In this document: positions 5,865 through 11,079 of the stretch, one piece after another
Layout: every line of letters starts with the position of its first letter
Position numbering within the stretch: position 1 is the first letter of the stretch
Assembly: GCA_022360535.1 (NCBI GenBank)
Contig: JAKSCP010000402.1
Span: 1-11,079, forward strand
Length of the DNA stretch: 11,079 nucleotides
Direction: 5' to 3'
Origin: Pseudomonadales bacterium
Lineage (GTDB): Bacteria > Pseudomonadota > Gammaproteobacteria > Pseudomonadales > Pseudohongiellaceae
Made by a program: the position numbers and the translations under genes
The notes under the pieces: generated by a model
What the model was told of the DNA's origin: nothing
The model's database searches: none
The model's input: only the letters and a program-made list of their open reading frames with translations

Positions 5865-7196
5865 ATGGTCACAGACTTCACATTACAAGTTGTGGCGTTT
5901 ATGCAGGCGAACCTGGAATTACTCCTGCCGGTTCTTGATCTGCTGTTCAAATCTTTGCTGCTATTGGCACTAGTAGTCTACCTGGAAAAAATATCCTCAC
6001 CTTTTTTCGCCAGCCATCAACGTCGTCAGCTTTGGCTGCTATTGCTGGTTCTTCTCGGTATGTTCCCGCTGGCGACGCTGTTCTTGCAAGATGTAGCCAA
6101 TAGTCTGCCGCTGCCCGCAGATTTTACCCTGGTCAATGTGATGCCGCCGGAATTGGCATTCGGAACACGAGCAGGGGAGTTTCTGATTTCGGGTAGCTGG
6201 TGGACTGTGGTAATGGTCATCTATTTCGTTGGCCTGGGATGGCACCTTTTCAAGATGCTCCTGTCTTTCTCCCAAACCCGAAGGCTGGATCAGTTTGCCA
6301 GCTATGAGATTCCCGATGAAGCCCGTGAACTGTTGGAGCAGCTGCGCAGTCAGCTGGGGATCACGCGTAAGATTCGACTGGGAGATACCCATCTTACCGA
6401 CTCGCCAGTAACCTTCGGCACATTACGCCCGACCGTCATCGTTCCTTCGACTTCCTACTATGATGATCTATGTTTATTAGAGAACGTGCTTCTGCATGAG
6501 CTTGGGCATATCAAGCGTTTCGATTATCTCACCTACCTTGCCGCTTACTTGTTGGCTTCCTGCAACTGGTTCAATCCGTTCGTCTGGTTTGCCCTTAGGC
6601 GATTGAGCCTGGAATCAGAGTTTGCCTGTGACGACGAAGTGCTTTGCAGCGAACAGCGGCGCGCGGAGTTCGCAAATCAGCTGGTCAGTATCGCCCGCAC
6701 CAGTTTATTGAGGACTGAATCGAAGTTGGCAGCACGGGCAATGGCATCAAAGGGAGAACTGACCCAGCGCGTAGAGCACATCTTGTATGGCAGTTGCATC
6801 AATCAGTCAGGGCGCACTCACTCCAGCTTCTACCCTATCGCCATGCTGCTCTGCGCCTTTGTGTTGGCCAGTGCTGGCAAAGTATTCGCTATTGGCGAAG
6901 CCGATGGTGTGAGTTCTGAAAACCTTAGATTGGTCTATTCCGAGTTACCGGAATATCCACAAAGTGCTTACGAAAAAGGAGAGACCGGGCTTACTCAATT
7001 CTCTTTTAGAGTAACTGCCGAAGGCAAAGTTGATCCAGACAGCATCATCATCCTCTATTCCAGTCCACAGCATACTTTTGATGCTGCCTCGATTGCGGCA
7101 TTGAAAAACTTCGAATTTGCACCACGGCGAATCAACGGTCGCAACGTGGCGACGCCAGGTGTCATGTATTCTTTTCGTTTCGATTTACGTATGTAG
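5865..7196 (+). CDS. M56 (BlaR1-type) membrane zinc protease with C-terminal TonB_C-like domain
   Basis: A 443-residue membrane protein. Helices are about 18-40, 55-74, 112-132 and 322-342. Between the third and fourth lies the cytoplasmic protease region with HELGH (211-215) plus RFD, and a downstream acidic segment ESEFACDDEVL (250-260) that should supply the third zinc ligand. This is the M56/BlaR1 layout. After the last helix the periplasmic part is short (about 343-443). It is not a penicillin-binding domain; PEYPQSAYEKGETG, the FRVTAEGKVD strand, DAASIAALKNFEFAP and the closing Y-S-F-R-F-D-L match the TonB C-terminal fold pattern. No Ser-x-x-Lys sensor motif is present. It presumably senses an envelope state and cleaves, or triggers cleavage of, the BlaI-type repressor encoded just upstream. 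The ligand is unknown. M56 proteins ending in TonB_C are known, so the fusion itself is not new. Confidence 0.85.
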   Translation: MVTDFTLQVVAFMQANLELLLPVLDLLFKSLLLLALVVYLEKISSPFFASHQRRQLWLLLLVLLGMFPLATLFLQDVANSLPLPADFTLVNVMPPELAFGTRAGEFLISGSWWTVVMVIYFVGLGWHLFKMLLSFSQTRRLDQFASYEIPDEARELLEQLRSQLGITRKIRLGDTHLTDSPVTFGTLRPTVIVPSTSYYDDLCLLENVLLHELGHIKRFDYLTYLAAYLLASCNWFNPFVWFALRRLSLESEFACDDEVLCSEQRRAEFANQLVSIARTSLLRTESKLAARAMASKGELTQRVEHILYGSCINQSGRTHSSFYPIAMLLCAFVLASAGKVFAIGEADGVSSENLRLVYSELPEYPQSAYEKGETGLTQFSFRVTAEGKVDPDSIIILYSSPQHTFDAASIAALKNFEFAPRRINGRNVATPGVMYSFRFDLRM

Positions 7197-7271
7197 TCGT
7201 ACAGCTCAGTCACACAATAGATTTTAGAAATCGATATCTCATTCAAATCACTTGCTATGGAGTGAAGTGTT
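7197..7271 (+). other. Short intergenic spacer between M56 gene and secreted hydrolase
   Basis: No terminator is visible after the protease gene, so read-through into the hydrolase is possible. A small dyad GATTTTAGAAATC (7220-7232; GATTT/AAATC) shares TTTTAG with the operator-like palindrome at 5358, but the resemblance is short. GGAG at 7257-7260 serves as the ribosome-binding site for the ATG at 7272. Confidence 0.35.
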
Positions 7272-8309
7272 ATGCCCAGAAACGCGGTTGTACTTCTTAT
7301 TCTGGCCCTAAGTGCGACAAGCTATGCCGCAGAGGACTCTACCTGGGTCCTGCAATCCAGGGAATTACCTGCTCCACTCGGTGTCAGTGATGTACTTCGC
7401 GACTCCATAGCCGGCACACCTCAACCTGACATCGAATCGAGTAGCACTAGTCCCCAAACTGATGCTGAGTGGGAAGCATTGATCTCTTCCATCGTAAATC
7501 CAGTTCCGCTACAGCTTATTGGACAAGGGTTGGGTGTTGAAATCGATGCGGAGCAAATAGCCGATGTAAAAGTATACAGAGTGACGCCGCCAGCAATCTC
7601 GCCAGAGCACGAGGAGCACTTGTTCTTATACGCTCACGGTGGAGCGTATGTTTTTAATGGAGGCGACGCGGCTGTCAGTGAGGCCGCTCTTGTGTCCGCC
7701 TTGGCAGGTATGGAAGCGATTGCCATTGACTACCGCATGCCACCCAGTGACCCTTTTCCTGCGGCGGTAGATGACTTTATAGCTGTGTATCTAAACCTTA
7801 TTGAATCTATGGAACCGACTAAGATTGCGGTTGGTGGTTCCTCTGCAGGGGCGGGACTGGCGTTGGCTGCATTGCATAAGCTCAAGCAACTCAATGCACC
7901 TCTACCAGGTGCTGTGTACGCAGGATCTCCATGGGCTGACCTGACAAAGACCGGAGATACCATGTACGCCAATGAAGGTATCGACCGAATATTGGTTACC
8001 TATGACGGATACCTGGGCGGTGCGGCGCGACTCTATGCTAATGGGGAAGATCTAACCGACCCACTGTTATCACCTGTGTACGGTGAATTTTCCGATTTCC
8101 CTCCAACTATTTTTGTATCGGGAACAAGAGACTTGTTTCTTAGTGACACCGTTAGAACCCATCGCAAAATGCGCGCGGCAGGAGTGACCGCTGATCTGCA
8201 TGTTTACGAAGCGATGTCACATACAGGCTATGGTTTTATGCGGCAAGCGCCGGAGTCCAATGATTGGTATCAGGAACTGATCAATTTTCTGAAAACCCAC
8301 TTGCAGTAA
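7272..8309 (+). CDS. Secreted alpha/beta hydrolase of the hormone-sensitive-lipase type
   Basis: A 345-residue protein with a Sec signal peptide (cleavage near SYAA-ED, residues 19-21). Catalytic features of the HSL/esterase family (family IV) are complete: the oxyanion motif HGGAY (122-126, a variant of HGGG), the nucleophile elbow GSSAG with Ser191, Asp287 in SGTRDLFLSD, and His317 in MSHTGYG. DYRMPPSDPFPAAVDD (153-168) is also typical of the family. The expected activity is hydrolysis of short-chain carboxylic esters in the periplasm or outside the cell; the real substrate is unknown. It is not a beta-lactamase: no serine beta-lactamase S-x-x-K or metallo-beta-lactamase motif is seen. It follows the repressor/protease pair by 75 bases on the same strand and could be its output. 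It converges with the aquaporin gene with 19 bases between. Confidence 0.88.
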   Translation: MPRNAVVLLILALSATSYAAEDSTWVLQSRELPAPLGVSDVLRDSIAGTPQPDIESSSTSPQTDAEWEALISSIVNPVPLQLIGQGLGVEIDAEQIADVKVYRVTPPAISPEHEEHLFLYAHGGAYVFNGGDAAVSEAALVSALAGMEAIAIDYRMPPSDPFPAAVDDFIAVYLNLIESMEPTKIAVGGSSAGAGLALAALHKLKQLNAPLPGAVYAGSPWADLTKTGDTMYANEGIDRILVTYDGYLGGAARLYANGEDLTDPLLSPVYGEFSDFPPTIFVSGTRDLFLSDTVRTHRKMRAAGVTADLHVYEAMSHTGYGFMRQAPESNDWYQELINFLKTHLQ

Positions 8310-8328
8310 GTGGATGACCGCTGAGCTT

Positions 8329-9039
8329 CTAAAAAGGTAGGGTCTGGTAAACGATTGCCGCTATCACTGAACCGATGATGGGGCCAACGATTGGAATCCA
8401 GGCGTAACTCCAGTTGCTGTCTCGTTTGCCTGCAATGGGTAACAAGGCATGGGCGAGGCGTGGACCTAAATCCCTGGCAGGGTTAATCGCATACCCGGTA
8501 GTGCCGCCTAAAGACATGCCGATACCAAAAACCAATAAACCTACTGGCAGCGCATCGAGTGCTCCCAGTCCCACGTCCGGGGTGGCGATATAGAGTACAC
8601 CCAGGACCAGGATAAACGTTCCAAGAACTTCCGAGTAGAGATTGTTGGCAACGCTGGGGATTGCCGGTGCTGTGCAGAAAACGCCGAGTTTGCTATCGGC
8701 ATCATTGGTCGCTTCAAAATGATCGCGATAGTGGAGCCAGACACTAACAGCGCCAAGAAAAGCACCGATCAGTTGTGCCGCGATATAGACAGGTACCTGT
8801 GACCAGGCGAATTGCCCGGATACGGCGAGACCAATAGTTACCGCCGGATTGATATGAGCGCCACTCACGCTGCCGGTGACAAACACCGCAACGAAGACGG
8901 CGATACCCCAGCCCCAGGTGATCACGATATAGCCGCTATCATTGCCACCGGTTTTTTCCAGCACCACATTGGCCACGACACCAGCACCAAGCACGATCAG
9001 GATAAACGTGCCTAACACCTCTCCCAAGAAGGTTTCCAT
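8329..9039 (-). CDS. glpF: Aquaglyceroporin (glycerol uptake facilitator type)
   Basis: A 236-residue MIP-family channel with six membrane helices and both half-helix signatures: SGAHINPAVT (NPA 64-66) and GYAINPARDLGPR (NPA 186-188). The Asp right after NPAR (Asp190) is the mark of glycerol facilitators, as opposed to water-only aquaporins. Aromatic/arginine-filter positions by comparison with E. coli GlpF: Trp42 (equivalent to W48), Gly182 (G191), Tyr183 (F200, here Tyr) and Arg189 (R206). It is shorter than E. coli GlpF (281), with reduced loops and no long C-terminal tail. The expected role is passive glycerol or small-polyol passage across the inner membrane. No glycerol kinase or dehydrogenase gene lies beside it, so the physiological solute is open. 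The start is supported by GGAG six bases before the ATG at 9039. Confidence 0.88.
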   Translation of the reverse strand: METFLGEVLGTFILIVLGAGVVANVVLEKTGGNDSGYIVITWGWGIAVFVAVFVTGSVSGAHINPAVTIGLAVSGQFAWSQVPVYIAAQLIGAFLGAVSVWLHYRDHFEATNDADSKLGVFCTAPAIPSVANNLYSEVLGTFILVLGVLYIATPDVGLGALDALPVGLLVFGIGMSLGGTTGYAINPARDLGPRLAHALLPIAGKRDSNWSYAWIPIVGPIIGSVIAAIVYQTLPF

Positions 9040-9237
9040 AGACTCTCCAGCAGTTTCTTCTTTTTATGGCGGCCGTTTCTGACAACGGCACTCTCATTCT
9101 TGCACTTATGCATTCATGCATGCGCATCCACGGACTGTCTCTGCAGTCCTGACTCTGGTCGGTCAATATAGGTAAATTTCCAAAGCCCCGCCAGTGAATT
9201 TTTTCAGTAATGGCCATCTGCTATGATGAGTCACAAG
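9040..9237. other. Divergent intergenic region between aquaporin and M48 genes
   Basis: No gene is visible in these roughly 200 bases. They contain the aquaporin ribosome-binding site, a cluster of overlapping ATGCAT-type short palindromes around 9107-9126, and the hairpin at 9132-9149. TATAGG (9167-9172) resembles a plus-strand -10, but no matching -35 is evident. Confidence 0.4.
9132..9149. repeat. Perfect 6-base hairpin in the aquaporin leader region
   Basis: GGACTG (9132-9137) and CAGTCC (9144-9149) pair around a 6-base loop, about 95 bases upstream of the aquaporin start. There is no U-run on either side, so it is not a terminator. It could be an operator dyad or a leader hairpin; the role is unknown. 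Confidence 0.3.
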
Positions 9238-11079
9238 ATGGATTTTTTCGAAGCCCAGGACCAAGCAAAAACCAACACGACCAGACTCGTGGTGCTGTTC
9301 GTGGTCGCTGTAGTCGCCATTATCGTGATTACCAATGTTCTGGTGTTGGTGGTTTTGCGAGTTTCAGCGGAAGGAACCACAGCAGGGCTACCGCAAGGCG
9401 ATTTCTTCGGCTTCCGTTGGGATGTGTTCTTATTCATTGGTGCGGCGATTGCCGCAGTGATCGTAATAGGCAGTCTCTACAAGTTGTTTACGCTGCGTGG
9501 TGGTGGCAAAAAGATTGCCGAGAATATGAATGGAAAACTGGTTCTTTCCGGCGACGATGATCTAAAAAAACAACAGTTACTCAATGTCGTCGAAGAGATG
9601 GCAATCGCTTCTGGCACACCCGTGCCTCCGGTTTACCTGATCGATGAAACCGGCATCAACGCCTTTGCAGCTGGCTACTCGCCTGCGGATGCGGTAATTG
9701 GCATCACACAGGGTGCTGTCGACAGCCTTGATCGTGATGAAATGCAGGGCGTTATCGCTCATGAGTTTAGCCATATTTTAAATGGCGACATGCGATTGAA
9801 TTTGCGCTTGGTCGGTGTATTGCATGGCATCCTGATTCTACGCTTGATTGGCGAAGCATTACTGCGCGGCAATCGCAGCAGCAGCCGGTCAAGTAATAGC
9901 AAAGGCAATCTGCCGTTAGGGCTGGTATTTCTGATTGTCGGCTGGGTAGGTTGGTATTTCGGCGGTTTGATCAAAGCCGCGGTCAGCAGGCAGCGCGAAT
10001 TCCTGGCAGACGCTTCTGCTGTGCAGTTTACCCGTAATCCAAACGGTATTGCCGCCGCACTCATGAAAATTCATACCAATACCACCCAGTCCTTCATTAC
10101 CAGACCCGCCAGTCGCGAATTCAACCATGCGCTATTTGAAGCGGGATCAAAATCTGATATGCGTGGTGCTGGTGCTACCCACCCGCCGACAGAAGATCGT
10201 ATTAGAGCGATACTGCCCAGGTGGGATGGCAGCTATGACCTGATTCGAGATTCAGTTGGAGAAAAAGAGAGTGGTGTAGACAACTGGGCGCAACAGCAGA
10301 ATGAAGGACAGGCACAAGACGAGTCGAAACCTGCAAAAGCCGAAGCCTTTGCCGGCGGCATAACTAGTGTCATATTGGCCGATGCGCTGTTGAATCAAAT
10401 CGGCAACCCTACACCGGCTCATATCGACTATGCCGATAAGATTCTGCAGGCCGTTCCAGAGAAACTGCTCGAAGCTGCCCATGATTTATCGGGTGCCCGG
10501 GCAGTAATCTATCTCCTCGTGCTAAGCAAGGATGAAACTACCAGAGACGCTCAAATCAAGCTGCTGGCAGAGAATGCCGATCCTGGTGTGCATGTCGAAC
10601 TGATTCGGTTGAGCCAGTCTGTGAGCGCAGTTGATCCGGATCATCGGTTGCCTGTTGCAACTATCGCCATGTCGACATTGCGCCAGCTATCAGATGCACA
10701 ATACGCAAGATTCAAAACCAACTTCCAGAAGCTGATTCACATCGACAAGAAAATCAGCCTGATGGAGTGGTCACTGCAGAAAATTGTCTTTCATAATCTT
10801 GACGCAAGCTTTGACGGGAAGAGGAACAGGCTTGGCAGAAAATCCTTAAAAGTGGTCAAAGAGTCTTTAGCGTTGTTACTGTCTGTACTGGCTCATTCCA
10901 ATGCTCAGGAAAATCTAAGCGCCGGCCAGGCATTTACCCGTGGCACCAACAAACTGGGAATCGGTTTGGTGTTCCTGGAGAAAGAGGACATCAGCTTCAG
11001 CAAGCTCGATACGGCGCTCGATGAGCTTTGCCTGGTTAAGCCGCTTGAAAAGCCGCTACTTTTGAAAGCCTGCGTTGAA
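9238..11079 (+). CDS. M48-family membrane zinc metallopeptidase, 3' end outside the window
   Basis: An open frame with no stop up to the right edge (614 codons from this start). Membrane helices are about 17-40 and 60-80. The protease domain contains VIAHEFSHILNGD (HEFSH 175-179), two further hydrophobic segments (about 190-205 and 226-246), and RQREFLADASAV, where Glu254 is the expected third zinc ligand. The PPTEDRI element (316-322) closes the M48 domain, as in HtpX-like enzymes. A Gln/Glu-rich linker (about 340-370) leads into an all-helical C-terminal region of at least 240 residues, which HtpX (about 290 residues) lacks. The likely role is turnover of membrane or envelope proteins, inferred from the family. 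I prefer ATG at 9238 (MDFFEAQDQA, the usual start pattern of this group). ATGs at 9223 and 9226 are in frame, and none has a strong ribosome-binding site. Confidence 0.88.
   Translation, partial: MDFFEAQDQAKTNTTRLVVLFVVAVVAIIVITNVLVLVVLRVSAEGTTAGLPQGDFFGFRWDVFLFIGAAIAAVIVIGSLYKLFTLRGGGKKIAENMNGKLVLSGDDDLKKQQLLNVVEEMAIASGTPVPPVYLIDETGINAFAAGYSPADAVIGITQGAVDSLDRDEMQGVIAHEFSHILNGDMRLNLRLVGVLHGILILRLIGEALLRGNRSSSRSSNSKGNLPLGLVFLIVGWVGWYFGGLIKAAVSRQREFLADASAVQFTRNPNGIAAALMKIHTNTTQSFITRPASREFNHALFEAGSKSDMRGAGATHPPTEDRIRAILPRWDGSYDLIRDSVGEKESGVDNWAQQQNEGQAQDESKPAKAEAFAGGITSVILADALLNQIGNPTPAHIDYADKILQAVPEKLLEAAHDLSGARAVIYLLVLSKDETTRDAQIKLLAENADPGVHVELIRLSQSVSAVDPDHRLPVATIAMSTLRQLSDAQYARFKTNFQKLIHIDKKISLMEWSLQKIVFHNLDASFDGKRNRLGRKSLKVVKESLALLLSVLAHSNAQENLSAGQAFTRGTNKLGIGLVFLEKEDISFSKLDTALDELCLVKPLEKPLLLKACVE

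Noticed and set aside
5467..7196. A true beta-lactam resistance regulator pair (blaI-blaR1)
   Set aside because: The M56 protein has no penicillin-binding sensor domain and no beta-lactamase gene is adjacent, so the bla gene names would mislead.
8299..8313. CACTT/AAGTG dyad at the end of the secreted esterase as a terminator between convergent genes
   Set aside because: The stem is only five bases, AT-rich and not followed by a U-run; it cannot be called a terminator.
9210..9560. A 116-residue plus-strand frame at the start of the M48 region
   Set aside because: It lies in a different frame over the N-terminal membrane helices of the M48 protease, is rich in Arg/Cys without any pattern, and is a shadow of that gene.

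Overview
The window looks like chromosomal DNA of a Gram-negative bacterium, most likely a gammaproteobacterium with roughly balanced base composition. This is inferred from a lipoprotein signal, periplasmic Sec signals, a TonB-type C-terminal domain and general protein character; no rRNA or other taxonomic marker is present. I see no tRNA, rRNA, CRISPR array, insertion sequence or phage gene. Every gene appears intact except the last, which runs off the right edge.

Left part (54-1482): a small secreted beta-rich protein on the minus strand and a lipoprotein alpha/beta hydrolase on the plus strand, transcribed divergently from a shared intergenic region. Next (1500-5195), a minus-strand run of three genes: a short MutS-family ATPase without mismatch-recognition domains, an EamA/DMT ten-helix transporter, and a secreted, membrane-anchored FMN-binding protein resembling the N-terminal domain of NosR. 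The last two abut with no spacing.

Centre (5196-8309): a 271-base divergent regulatory region carries a perfect 16-base palindrome and a second degenerate copy. It lies in front of a BlaI/MecI-type repressor gene and, 14 bases later, an M56 (BlaR1-type) membrane zinc protease. The protease ends in a periplasmic TonB_C-like domain instead of the penicillin-binding sensor of BlaR1. A secreted alpha/beta hydrolase of the hormone-sensitive-lipase type follows 75 bases downstream on the same strand. The repressor and protease form a plausible derepression switch: a periplasmic signal activates the protease, which inactivates the repressor. The operator is probably the palindrome pair. The esterase is a candidate output, not a demonstrated one.

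Right part (8329-11079): a minus-strand aquaglyceroporin with glycerol-facilitator signatures and no glycerol kinase beside it, then a plus-strand M48-family membrane zinc protease with a long C-terminal region, open to the end of the window.

The most interesting items are the BlaI/M56-TonB_C switch with its operator-like palindromes, the stand-alone NosR-N-like flavoprotein, and the truncated-architecture MutS homologue.
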